Positions 7,582-16,087 of a stretch of DNA of 49,184 bases are shown here, piece after piece. A model generated the notes under the pieces. It searched no databases. It saw nothing but the letters and a program-made list of their open reading frames with translations, and was not told where the DNA came from. How positions within the stretch are numbered: the first letter of the stretch is position 1; each line of letters begins with the position of its first letter. Position numbers and translations under genes: made by a program. The DNA is from Acidobacteriota bacterium (lineage in GTDB: Bacteria > Acidobacteriota > Terriglobia > Terriglobales > Acidobacteriaceae): assembly GCA_003225465.1 (NCBI GenBank), contig QIAH01000346.1, positions 14,338 to 63,521 on the forward strand. Direction: 5' to 3'.

Positions 7582-8466
7582 TTGCCCGCCGCGGCTACCA
7601 GCAGTATTCTGAAAAGTTTGGGTGGGCATGAACTCGGCTTAGCGGTGGCGGATCGCATGGACACTCTCTGGCCAAATGAATTTCGCGAACGGATGCGGAC
7701 CTTCGAAGGGAGAAGGAAGCCGCACCCCGGAGAGGCCGCAGTATCGATCAAGCTCCGCGTCAACTCAGGATGCTTCCATCGCGAGCACTCCCCGCACGCG
7801 TACGAAATGATCGACCAGAAACTCCGCAAGCTCGCCAAGACCGACACGGAACTCACACTCCAAGAGCACGAAACGGGTCCGGAGGTTCTCGCGTATATCC
7901 TCTTGGCCACTGCAGGTCTGAGCCTCGCAAAGGAAGTTGTCGGCCTGATCACAGAAATCGTCAAAGCCAGGAACGAAGGCATTGAGAGGGGAGACCGGGC
8001 AAACGAGCCGTTGCACCTTGTCGTCCGTCGCGTTCACGACAAAGACGGGATCAGAGACGAACAGGTCCTCACGATCGGGCACACAGACACCATCGACGAG
8101 GAAGAACTCCGGAAAAAGCTCAACGCATCCATTCGCAAGCTCTTGAAGGATGGCGAACAGCCAGAAACGAAAGCACCCGCCGCGAAGAAGAGGCTGCCAC
8201 AGCGAAAGAATGCATCGTGTTCGTTCTTGAGACGCGCCACTAATCCTCTCCCCTGTCGTTTAAACGGTGCGAACGGTGAAAGGCGCAGGGTTGAACACGC
8301 CACTTCCAGGCACGAACGACATCGAACGACATTCAATAGTCAAGGGTTGGTGCCGGGATCATCCGTTTTTAGCAAGGCCAATACCTCGTCACGCGTCGCA
8401 AAGATCTCTCCGCGCGCAACCAGAACTTTACTCCGAGACAACATGACCCACTCGTTGAGGAAGTGA
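7582..8466 (+). CDS. Unrecognised protein with a central hydrophobic helix; tail probably not genuine
   Basis: The well-coding part is roughly residues 50-205: VSIKLRVNSGCFHREHSPHA, a helical stretch (MIDQKLRKLAK), ELTLQEHETGPEVLAYILLA with a hydrophobic helix running to LITEIVKARNEG, then a beta segment (LHLVVRRVHDKDG) and a charged helix (EEELRKKLNASIRKLLKD). After KAPAAKKR the sequence becomes Arg/Ser/Thr-rich and overlaps the convergent gene by 127 nt. An alternative frame there reads EEEAATAKECIVFVLETRH and stops near 8233. A frameshift or spurious read-through is therefore likely. The true start may be the ATG at 7657. I do not know the function. Confidence 0.5.
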   Translation: MPAAATSSILKSLGGHELGLAVADRMDTLWPNEFRERMRTFEGRRKPHPGEAAVSIKLRVNSGCFHREHSPHAYEMIDQKLRKLAKTDTELTLQEHETGPEVLAYILLATAGLSLAKEVVGLITEIVKARNEGIERGDRANEPLHLVVRRVHDKDGIRDEQVLTIGHTDTIDEEELRKKLNASIRKLLKDGEQPETKAPAAKKRLPQRKNASCSFLRRATNPLPCRLNGANGERRRVEHATSRHERHRTTFNSQGLVPGSSVFSKANTSSRVAKISPRATRTLLRDNMTHSLRK

Positions 8467-8870
8467 TCCACCTTGCGCCCTGGACTACGCTCGATAGCCT
8501 CCATGTCTATGGATTCTTTTCCGTTTTCCTTAGCGAAACAGTTGTAGCCGACGACCAATAACCGTGAGGTTTCGTGAGAAGAGGTAAGCTTTTTCTGGGA
8601 ATCTGCGAAGAGGACGTCGTGTCCATCAAAGAACCCCTCGGAAATCAAGTCCACCGCCCGCTCTAGAGCAACTACGTCGGCGAGGATCATGCAAAGTTTC
8701 TTCCGCCAGAGTTCCAGGAAATCTCCTGCCGTATCCACCTCGAAACGCGTCAACTGGTGTGATGCGGCGAGCATGGAGATCCCAAGCAGGCTGGCCCAGC
8801 TCATGAGCACTCGCCATCCCTGAGCCGCCGTCATCACTGCTCCGTTGACTTCGAATGCGAGGTTGTACAT
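8340..8870 (-). CDS. Unrecognised helical protein (about 164-176 aa)
   Basis: A coding-like minus ORF. It has a hydrophobic start (MTAAQGWRVLMSWASLLGIS), then charged helical segments (FLELWRKKLCMILADVVALE; RAVDLISEGFFDGHDVLFAD) and a basic C-terminal part (VDHFLNEWVMLSRSKVLVA, RDEVLALLKTDDPG). The start may be Met1 (8870) or Met13 (8834). No known motif or family was recognised. It ends inside the tail of the convergent gene. Its position next to the tRNA scar and the conjugation genes suggests accessory-region cargo, but that is inference. Confidence 0.5.
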   Translation of the reverse strand: MYNLAFEVNGAVMTAAQGWRVLMSWASLLGISMLAASHQLTRFEVDTAGDFLELWRKKLCMILADVVALERAVDLISEGFFDGHDVLFADSQKKLTSSHETSRLLVVGYNCFAKENGKESIDMEAIERSPGRKVDHFLNEWVMLSRSKVLVARGEIFATRDEVLALLKTDDPGTNP

Positions 8871-9032
8871 GAGCCCAGCTTCTTCGTCATCGGCCCCCGA
8901 TCTCGGCGCTTAGTCGATGCCGTCATCGAGCAACTACCTGCCGTTCACCTGCCGTTGGCATGTCCTTGTGTGTACTAACATCGCCTAAATCGCCGTCCGT
9001 CGCCTTCGATGTTGTTGAAAGTACGTTTCTCT

Positions 9033-9061
9033 GTGGATTCGAATCCCACTCTCCTCCGCCA
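9033..9061 (+). other. 3' end of a tRNA-Ser-like sequence: probable attachment-site scar
   Basis: GTGGATTCGAATCCCAC followed by TCTCCTCCGCCA matches the T arm, 3' acceptor strand, discriminator G and encoded CCA of a serine tRNA. The upstream 90 nt hold no D arm, anticodon arm or 5' acceptor strand. The T stem carries one A/C mismatch and the acceptor strand appears one base too long, so it is not a functional tRNA. Integrases often duplicate such tRNA 3' ends when elements insert. The adjacent conjugation genes support that reading. Confidence 0.55.
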
Positions 9062-9164
9062 TTCTCGGGGCGCTAACCTCTCGACCTATCAACGCTCGGT
9101 GTCGAATCGTGCAATGGCAGATCACCCGGTCACGTTTCATATTGAATAGCTCGGAGCAACTGAT

Positions 9165-10541
9165 ATGGACAAGCACTCGAAGGCAGCAGTTATCGAGCGA
9201 GATGAGGTCACGTTAGCTTCGGAGAATGAACGCGACCAAGAACTTGCTACGCAAGCTCTCGATGAGATTCGCGGAGCGGAAAGGCTCAGCGGCTTTGGAC
9301 GCTTCGCGACAAAGATGCAGAGTATCTTCCAAGCCTCCCAAGCACAAGCGTCACACTCGACTGGTCACTTACGTGTAGCCCCGATCATGATGTCCGCCGG
9401 AGTGCTGCTGCTTATTGCAACGGGCTTGCTGTTTCTCTTCTCGAAACCCGAGAGCACCATCCCAAGCCATTTCCGTCAGCCCACGAGGCTCAGTGGTGCA
9501 GACAGACAAAAACCTGCTGCTGGCGCAAGCGATGCACGGGCTCCCGTAACCGAAAACCAACTTACCTCCAGCGATACGTCCGCGAGTTCGGAGAAGAAAG
9601 CAGATTTGCAGAACGTGAATGGGAGTCGAGACATGGCTGCGATGCGGCGCCTTAGCATTGCTGGCGTTCAAGCGAATGCGGGCACTCAGAATACCGTTCC
9701 ACCGCAAACGATGACGAATGAATTACAGAGTCCCGCCACAGTGTTCGTCGCAGGAATTCCCTCTGCACTCGCTGCAACCTCACCCAACCCATCTCCAGAA
9801 CCGGGGCGTCAGTCACAGCTTCCAGCGGGCACAGAGATCGTAGCGCATACCACCAATGCCATCAGTAGCGGATGGGAGTCGCCGGTGATCGCTGTCGTTG
9901 ACAGAAATGTCGAACTGAACGATTCCGTTGTTATCCCCCAAGGTGCGCAGGTGATCGGTTACACATCCGGAGCGGTCAAGGACCGGATCAATGTGCGTTT
10001 TACCTCCGTACTGTTGCCCAATAACCGCGAGATGGCGATCTCGGGTCTGGCGCTCATGAAAGACGGAAGTGCCGGTCTGGTTGGCAAGGTTCAGGGCGGC
10101 GGCCATCCGATCCTCTCCGGTGCTGCTCGCATCGGAACTGGTGCGGCTGTTGTCGCGACTGAGTTTGTCGGCCAGGGATCTCTCAATCAGCCTTTTTCCC
10201 AAACCGATTATCTTAGAAACCAGATGGCTGCGGAAGTTGCAGTGCAGGGGAATCGCTTGTCGAATCGTCTTCAGCAGCCGATGAACATCCCGATTGTGAA
10301 CGTGAGCACCAACCAACCATTGCGGATATTTTTGTTAAACGCGCTGGATATTGGTAGCGGACGCAATCAAGGTTCGCAATCAGGGGCATCCTCCACCTTT
10401 GCCACCACGATGCCAGATCAGAGCACACCGTCAGAACAATCGTTGGTTACGGCGCAGACAGCCTACATCCAGGCACTAGAAGCACAATTGGCAGACATGC
10501 GCGCTGCTCTGAATGGAAAGCAGACCAATGGACAGCGTTAG
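9165..10541 (+). CDS. VirB10/TrbI family conjugation protein
   Basis: The ATG at 9165 is preceded by CGGAG. The 458-aa product has a cytoplasmic N-terminal ~70 residues, a transmembrane helix at about 71-92 (APIMMSAGVLLLIATGLLFL), a Pro/Ser/Thr-rich periplasmic linker and a C-terminal VirB10/TrbI domain. That domain contains LPAGTEIVAHTTNAISSGWE, NDSVVIPQGAQVIGYTSGAV and RINVRFTSVLLPNNRE; the protein ends in a coiled-coil-like tail (YIQALEAQLADMRAALNGK). VirB10 proteins bridge inner and outer membranes in type IV secretion and sense ATPase energy. No VirB4, VirB6, VirB8 or VirB9 gene is present nearby, so the secretion module is incomplete here. The gene overlaps the next one. Confidence 0.85.
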   Translation: MDKHSKAAVIERDEVTLASENERDQELATQALDEIRGAERLSGFGRFATKMQSIFQASQAQASHSTGHLRVAPIMMSAGVLLLIATGLLFLFSKPESTIPSHFRQPTRLSGADRQKPAAGASDARAPVTENQLTSSDTSASSEKKADLQNVNGSRDMAAMRRLSIAGVQANAGTQNTVPPQTMTNELQSPATVFVAGIPSALAATSPNPSPEPGRQSQLPAGTEIVAHTTNAISSGWESPVIAVVDRNVELNDSVVIPQGAQVIGYTSGAVKDRINVRFTSVLLPNNREMAISGLALMKDGSAGLVGKVQGGGHPILSGAARIGTGAAVVATEFVGQGSLNQPFSQTDYLRNQMAAEVAVQGNRLSNRLQQPMNIPIVNVSTNQPLRIFLLNALDIGSGRNQGSQSGASSTFATTMPDQSTPSEQSLVTAQTAYIQALEAQLADMRAALNGKQTNGQR

Positions 10542-11442
10542 GGACTCCCACGCTTTGACTTCGGCGGCTGGCGATCTGGGACTGATCTTGGCGAAGCACG
10601 GGTATATTGCGAAGCCGGAGATCACGAACGTGATGTATCTCGCGCTCCGATTACAAAAGCCGTTGTTGTTGGAGGGACCGCCAGGTGCCGGGAAAACTCA
10701 GGTGGCGAAAGTTTTGTCAGAGGCATTCGAAATGCCTTTGATCCGGTTGCAATGCTACGAAGGAATCGATAAGGCGAAGGCGCTTTACCAGTGGAACGAG
10801 TCTCTGCAGCGCATTGCTCTGGAATTCATGCGTCAGTGTGATGATGGATCGCAAACCACGTGGACCGAACTGAAGCGACAACTCTATAGCTCAGATTTTC
10901 TGATTCCGGGCCCGATTCTGCGAGCTTTGCAGTCTGATAGCAAGTCAGTGTTGTTGATCGATGAAGTCGATAAGACTGGCCCCTCGTTCGAGGCATTTCT
11001 CTTGGAGATTCTTTCGGATTTCCAAGTTTCGATTCCTCAACTCGGCACCGTTGTCGCGAAGCGTCGGCCAATTGTGGTGCTGACGTCGAATGCCCAGAGG
11101 AAATTGACGGATGCTCTGCGCGGACGTTGCTTCCTGTTGTGGATGAATTATCCCGCACCAGATCAGGAGGCTGAAATCATCACGACGCATTCGCCCGCGT
11201 TTAAATCTCAGCTTGCAACGCAGGCAGCACGGTTCACCGCCGCCGTTCGTCACTTGGGAATGGCGAAGCCGCCCGAGATCCGGGAATCTTTTGATTGGAT
11301 TGACGCGCTGACTCTGTTGGGAGCAACCGAACTCACTGCTGACGTGGTTTCTGCCACTCTCCCCGTGCTACTGAAAACACGGGAGGACATCGACCGGGCC
11401 GCGGGAAATGTTGCGTTGCTTCTTCAACGCGCGTGCGCTTAG
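10528..11442 (+). CDS. MoxR-type AAA+ ATPase
   Basis: The product has Walker A GPPGAGKT at about residue 52, Walker B VLLIDEVDK and a following sensor region (VVLTSNAQRKLTDALRGRC), the standard MoxR-family arrangement. MoxR ATPases are chaperones that insert cofactors or activate partner proteins, usually with a VWA-domain partner, which is missing here. The ATG at 10528 (MDSVRDS) follows GGAAAG and overlaps the trbI-like stop by 14 nt; the ORF-track ATG at 10513 is an alternative. Its position between a VirB10 and a VirD4 homologue implies a role in conjugative transfer or in cargo function. This is not a standard component of the machinery. Confidence 0.85.
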   Translation: MDSVRDSHALTSAAGDLGLILAKHGYIAKPEITNVMYLALRLQKPLLLEGPPGAGKTQVAKVLSEAFEMPLIRLQCYEGIDKAKALYQWNESLQRIALEFMRQCDDGSQTTWTELKRQLYSSDFLIPGPILRALQSDSKSVLLIDEVDKTGPSFEAFLLEILSDFQVSIPQLGTVVAKRRPIVVLTSNAQRKLTDALRGRCFLLWMNYPAPDQEAEIITTHSPAFKSQLATQAARFTAAVRHLGMAKPPEIRESFDWIDALTLLGATELTADVVSATLPVLLKTREDIDRAAGNVALLLQRACA

Positions 11443-11485
11443 TTCAACACGACCATCCACAATCGCGCCGCATCACCCACCCACA

Positions 11486-13171
11486 ATGAATCGCAAGGAG
11501 CCAGATTTGTCCTTCGCTGTCGCGCAAATTCGACGATTTTCGTACCTGATATTAGGGTGGGCGTTGATAGCCGTCCTGTCTTTCTTGATGCCTGACCGAA
11601 TGTTCTTGAGCAGAGCCCAGGGCCGTTGGTTCGAAATCGCCTTAATGGGGGTCGCGCTCCTGCGTGGATCACGACAAGTTAGTCAGGGTCTGCCAGTCGA
11701 ACTTGATTTGCTCACTCTCTCGCAATTGCCCCGCAAAGACCAAATGCAATACGTGGGACACGGCTTCCTATGGAATTCCGAACGCGCCAATCAAGTGCTT
11801 GCAGTTGAACGGGCGAGCGAAACCATCTCGCGTACACGTGGCCCGGGGGATCTCGGCGGTGTGACTGTGCTTCACGCGGTCGGTCGAAAGCGAGAACAGC
11901 CGACTTTTCTCCCCCTCAGTGATCTGGAAGGGCACATGCTCGTGGCCGGAGCGACTCGAACTGGCAAGACGCACTATCTCCAACTCGACGTTCTGCAAGC
12001 CATTGAACGAGGCGATGAAGCCGTCATCTTCATTGACCCGAAGGGCGATTTGAAAGTTCTGCATCGCGCCTATGACGCAGCTGTGGGGACCGGTCGTGAG
12101 AAAGACTTTTTATTCTTCTCGCTCGCATTTCCTCATATTTCCTGCACGTACAATCCGCTCCACAATTTTGTGCTCGGTATGGAAATTCCTGACCGGCTCG
12201 CTGGCTTACTTCCTGGTGGCGGCCAATCAGAACCCTTCAAGGCCTTCGCGTGGGAAGTAATCAACGTGATCGCGCAGGCGATGCTGCTGGCCGGAGAGCG
12301 CCCACTGCTCTCAAAGATCGCGCGTTACGCGAAGGTCAACGGCACGCTGGAAGAACTGTTGCCCGAGATTCCCGAGCAGACTCCCGAATATGAGTATTTG
12401 CGGGGACTCATCAAGCATCCACCCGACCACTACGACAAGATGGTTTCCTCGTTGAAGCCGCTGCTTTCGAAGCTCGACACGCCGGACTTTCGCAGCCTGA
12501 TGTCGGTCCCGAACCCTGAACTGGACTGGGATTGCGCCATCCGAAACAAGCGCATTGTGTACATGTTCATGGGTTCGATGATCGTCAAAGAAACAGCGTA
12601 CGCAATTGGAATGTTGGCCTTGCAAGACCTGCTGAACTTTATCGGGCGAGCATATGCCTATGAACAAGCGAAAACTCCTGTGAGGCTCGTGGTAGATGAG
12701 GTTGGCAGGCTGGTCTTCCCCGGCTTTGTCGATTTGTTGGCGCAGGCCGGGGCGCAGGGCGTCATGGCTGTGCTGGCATTCCAGAGCGTTGCAGATTTGT
12801 TGAGCGTCCTAGGGCCAGCAGGGGCACAGCAAATTCTTGATAACACGAACACAAAACTGTGGTTCAGAGCCACGGACTACGCGACGGCCAAGGCTTTTGC
12901 TGATGTCGCCGGCCAGGGTCCTGTTCTCACGAAGCGCGAGTCCGCGAGCTATCGCCCTGTCTTGGACGGTAAACACGCACCACGTGGTCTGGCGTTCGAT
13001 GCCACCTTTTCCCAGCAGTCCACAGAGAAGATCGACAACCTCGTTCGCGAAGACTGGCTCATGAAACTTCCGCGTGGGCAGGCTTTCCTGTACGCGAGCG
13101 GCTACACGTATAAAACACGTTTTCCGCTAATGCCCGACCCGAAGCACCGCTTTCCCTTGGAGAAGTCATGA
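11486..13171 (+). CDS. VirD4/TraG/TraD-type coupling protein (conjugative DNA transfer ATPase)
   Basis: Start at ATG 11486 (MNRKEPDLSF) rather than the ORF-track start, since the first 26 codons are non-coding in character; the product is ~561 aa. Two N-terminal hydrophobic segments (YLILGWALIAVLSFLMP and FEIALMGVALL) anchor it. Walker A is VAGATRTGKTHYLQ, Walker B is EAVIFIDPKGDLK, and a second acidic motif RLVVDEVGRLVFPGF is followed by MAVLAFQSVADLL, typical of the TraD/TraG C-terminal ATPase region. Coupling proteins dock the relaxosome to the type IV channel. No relaxase gene is seen nearby. The stop overlaps the start of the next reading frame (ATGA). Confidence 0.85.
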   Translation: MNRKEPDLSFAVAQIRRFSYLILGWALIAVLSFLMPDRMFLSRAQGRWFEIALMGVALLRGSRQVSQGLPVELDLLTLSQLPRKDQMQYVGHGFLWNSERANQVLAVERASETISRTRGPGDLGGVTVLHAVGRKREQPTFLPLSDLEGHMLVAGATRTGKTHYLQLDVLQAIERGDEAVIFIDPKGDLKVLHRAYDAAVGTGREKDFLFFSLAFPHISCTYNPLHNFVLGMEIPDRLAGLLPGGGQSEPFKAFAWEVINVIAQAMLLAGERPLLSKIARYAKVNGTLEELLPEIPEQTPEYEYLRGLIKHPPDHYDKMVSSLKPLLSKLDTPDFRSLMSVPNPELDWDCAIRNKRIVYMFMGSMIVKETAYAIGMLALQDLLNFIGRAYAYEQAKTPVRLVVDEVGRLVFPGFVDLLAQAGAQGVMAVLAFQSVADLLSVLGPAGAQQILDNTNTKLWFRATDYATAKAFADVAGQGPVLTKRESASYRPVLDGKHAPRGLAFDATFSQQSTEKIDNLVREDWLMKLPRGQAFLYASGYTYKTRFPLMPDPKHRFPLEKS

Positions 13172-13705
13172 AACTGCTTTCGATTGGCGCATTTGTTCTG
13201 TTTGTGGCATGTGCCGCTTCGCTCTTCTCTGGCGGACAAGCCACAGTGCTTCTCCATCACACTTGGCGGCGTGCCGCGGATGTGTTGCCCGAACGGGAGA
13301 TCAACGAATTGGCAGTGGTGATTCCAGCATGCAGAGCGCGCGTTTTCGAACTGTTCCCGCCGACGCTTCGTGAGAAGGTTGCCGCCAAGACGTGGACTGC
13401 CGTCGAACTCATAACGCTGCGGCTGCTACTGGCTTTGTATCTTGCGCCGACATTCATTATCGCTTCTGGGATTGGTTTTCTGGAAGGCTCTTGGGCACGA
13501 TCGAATCAGCAGAGCTTAGTGAAGATTCACTCACCGATGCGGTTCAGCCTTTGCCTTGACCGGGGTGGGCTTGTGTCCTGCGGTGATTTTACTGTGGGCA
13601 ACTGTGCCCCTCATGGTGCCGGTAATCATCCTGATTTTGTTTGTGTCCACGTTGGCAGTTTTCAGTGTTCGCAACCTAGTTGTCCACTCACCAACGCAGT
13701 TCTAG
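13168..13705 (+). pseudogene. Integrative-element membrane protein, frameshifted (DUF4400-like, tentative)
   Basis: The frame from ATG 13168 gives a signal/TM segment (MKLLSIGAFVLFVACAASLF), a soluble part and LLLALYLAPTFIIASGIGFL followed by EGSWARSNQQSLVKIHSPMRF. It then loses hydrophobicity. Moving one base into the next frame near 13545 restores a strongly hydrophobic end: AFALTGVGLCPAVILLWATV, VPLMVPVIILILFVSTLAVF and HSPTQF, ending at TAG 13703. A single indel therefore disrupts a ~179-aa inner-membrane protein. Its place after the coupling-protein gene matches the DUF4400-type membrane proteins of integrative conjugative elements, but the family name is tentative. Confidence 0.55.
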
Positions 13706-13764
13706 CCGGGAGGAATCCACGAAGTCGCCTAACAAAATTTGATCGCGATGAAGGTTCACATCAC

Positions 13765-14061
13765 ATGTCTGACCGCTCACAAAATATCACCCTCGTCACA
13801 ATCGACGGCGAATTCACTATTGGAGTGTGGATGCGGATGAGTATTCGGTTTTCCGATCGCCTGGCGTCTCTGGACGCAAAAACGGGCGAGTTCCTGAGAA
13901 CTCTGGGATGCCTGGGCGGATATTGCACGGCCGATCAGGCGCGAAGGCTCGATCTCGCTAACTCGCCGACGCGTGTACTCGAACGGCTGAAGAGGTTGGA
14001 GGACCACAGGTTCCTACGTCGGGTCATTACATACCCGCTCGTGTACCAAGTCACAAAATCT
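13765..14061 (+). pseudogene. Winged-helix gene truncated by an IS fragment
   Basis: Starting at MSDRSQNITLV (13765), the frame contains a helix-turn-helix-like segment: FLRTLGCLGGYCTADQARRL, then NSPTRVLERLKRLEDHRFLR and PLVYQVTKS. This is a winged-helix of the replication-relaxation or transfer-regulator type. The coding sequence ends abruptly at ~14061, where the opposite strand begins transposase sequence. The product would be ~100 aa of a longer protein. The gene belongs to the conjugative-element remnant on its left. Confidence 0.5.
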
Positions 14062-14539
14062 CTTCGGTCCCTGGGTTCCCATGGCCAGTACTTACGCACG
14101 GTTCTGGGGGACACCAGATGCCGAGTTTCAGATATAGTTCCGCTGCCACTCGCATCTGTCCCCAGGTCGGATTCTCTCCTGCCATGCGCAGGATCAATGC
14201 GCGAATCTCAGGATGAAGCGTCGGTCGACCCGGCCGGGACTTCCATCGCCAGAAGAGCCTGAAGCCCTTGCGATGCCAGCCGATCAGAGTGTCCGGCTTG
14301 ACGACCACCAGAGCATTTTTCCAGTCGAACATCCGAGACCAGACGACGAGAGTGTAGCGAGCCGCGTCCGTCAGCCGTTGCGGCTGCATTTTGTGTTCCT
14401 TATAAAAAGCCAACTGCTTTCGCAGAAACAAGTTCTCGGCTACCAACGAGGTGCGAGACCGAATCATCGCTTTCAGGAAGTTGCCGAGGTCGGAAGTGAC
14501 TGCGAGTGCGACCGCAACGATGGATTTCAGACACGGCAT
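14055..14539 (-). mobile_element. Degenerate integrase-type transposase fragment
   Basis: The minus ORF encodes the N-terminal part of a DDE integrase-type transposase: SLVAENLFLRKQLAFYKEHK, DTLIGWHRKGFRLFWRWKSR and GRPTLHPEIRALILRMAGEN. After LYLKLGI the frame shifts; the adjacent frame gives VSPRTVRKYW, the expected continuation. The sequence then ends at the truncated winged-helix gene. No catalytic DDE domain follows, so the element is inactive. It marks the right border of the conjugation remnant. Confidence 0.7.
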
Positions 14540-14687
14540 GGCGACGGGATTCTACCGAATGGGTCAGGGAATGGGAATCAGAAATAGAGTCGCGGCCAGG
14601 AAGAGCAACTCGCGAGGAAGGAACCGTGTCTTCTGAACCGCGTTGGGCGGCTGACGATATTTCTGCGTACCACAGCTCCAAATCGGA

Positions 14688-16052
14688 TCATGACACGCTC
14701 TCCACTGCACGAGTTGCTGTAACCCGAGATGTTGACAAAGACGAGTTGCTTTCACTTTCATCTGCGTGCGAGATAGTCGGAGCGCGGAAAGTCTGAAACT
14801 GCACTAGATCTTTTGTGAACAGGAGATCAAGAGTCCAGTCCAGCGCAACCCGGAGTTTTTTCTCGAACCGCGGAAGTTTGCTCAGATAAATCGTCCGCCA
14901 CATCCACCACGCTATGAATCCTGAAAAGTTGATTCCGAAAATGTTGGCCACTCCAGTGCGCCGTCCGATTGCGGCCAGTTGTCCGATGGTGGAAAACGAG
15001 AATGGTTTAAGCGTTCCACCTTGCACGCTGGCTATTAAGTTCTTGGCCAGCGTTTTTCCTTCGCGCAAGGCATGCTGAGCAGTCGGCGGATGAAATTGGC
15101 CGGTCTTGATGTCAGGCACGAGAGCACAATCGCCGAGCGCCCAAACCCCGGGCCAATCCGGAACGCGCAACATTTCGTCCACTTTCAGACGTCCGCGTTC
15201 TTTCATGCAGGGGAGGCAATCAAGTGCAGGGTTCGGCGACGTGCCGGCGGTCCAGATTAGAGCTTTACTCTCAATTTTCTCGCCACTGCTGAGTTCCACA
15301 CTGCTGTCTGTCACGCCAGTGACGCGCATGTTTACACGAATCTCAACTCCTCGTTCGGAAAGCTTCTTCTCGGTATACCGGCCTAGCTTCTCCCCGAGCT
15401 CGGGCAAGATTACCTTCCCTGGATGTACGAGCACAACGCGCAGCATGTCTTCACGCAGATTTGTGTAAAAGTGCACCGCTTCGCGGATGAAATCATTTAT
15501 CCCGGCTATGGTCTCAACACCTGCAAAGCCCCCGCCAGCGACCACGAATGTAAGCAAAGGCCGTCGCACAGCCGCGGAGCATTCCGTGTCGGCTTCTTCG
15601 AGATGCGCGATCAGCCGGTTTCGGAGGTGGATTGCATCCCCCAGCGACTTCATCGTCAGCGCTCTCTGTTCAAGCCCTGGGAGATTGAAGAAATTGGTAA
15701 TCGACCCCAGGCCGATGACCAGGTGATCATAGGGAAGCTCGTGATGGTGATGGTCGAAGCCGTGAGATACGGTCACGAGCTTGCATTCCAGATCGATGGA
15801 TTCAACCTCTCCTGCAAAAAAACTGATCCGCTTCAGGAGCTTCCGCACGGGGTTCACGATGTTCGTGAGATCGAGATCACTGGCAGCAACCTCATGCAAC
15901 ATGGGAGTGAACAGAAAGAAATTGTCCCTGTTGACTAGCGTGATCTCGATATCGGGATCGCGTGCCAATGTGCCATCCAGGTGAATGGCCGCATGCAGCC
16001 CGGCAAAGCCGCCGCCGAGAATGATTATCCGAGTTTTCTTTTGCTCAGTCAC
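14688..16052 (-). CDS. ndh: Type II NADH dehydrogenase (NDH-2), FAD-dependent
   Basis: The ORF track starts at 16208, inside the upstream gene. The GTG at 16052 (VTEQKKTRIIILGGGFAG) with GGAGG just before it is the likely start, giving ~454 aa. Two dinucleotide-binding folds are visible: RIIILGGGFAGLHAA at the N-terminus for FAD and FVVAGGGFAGVET in the middle for NADH. GVWALGDCALVPD near residue 300 contacts the flavin. A C-terminal hydrophobic/basic part (FSGFIAWWMWRTIYLSKLPR) suits peripheral membrane binding. The enzyme oxidises NADH and reduces quinone without pumping protons. As the last gene after the NAD(P)-linked glucose dehydrogenase, it could regenerate the cofactor used by that enzyme. 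Confidence 0.85.
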   Translation of the reverse strand: MTEQKKTRIIILGGGFAGLHAAIHLDGTLARDPDIEITLVNRDNFFLFTPMLHEVAASDLDLTNIVNPVRKLLKRISFFAGEVESIDLECKLVTVSHGFDHHHHELPYDHLVIGLGSITNFFNLPGLEQRALTMKSLGDAIHLRNRLIAHLEEADTECSAAVRRPLLTFVVAGGGFAGVETIAGINDFIREAVHFYTNLREDMLRVVLVHPGKVILPELGEKLGRYTEKKLSERGVEIRVNMRVTGVTDSSVELSSGEKIESKALIWTAGTSPNPALDCLPCMKERGRLKVDEMLRVPDWPGVWALGDCALVPDIKTGQFHPPTAQHALREGKTLAKNLIASVQGGTLKPFSFSTIGQLAAIGRRTGVANIFGINFSGFIAWWMWRTIYLSKLPRFEKKLRVALDWTLDLLFTKDLVQFQTFRAPTISHADESESNSSLSTSRVTATRAVESVS

Positions 16053-16087
16053 AGAACTCCTCCATCTCCTCCATCGGCACTTGTGAC

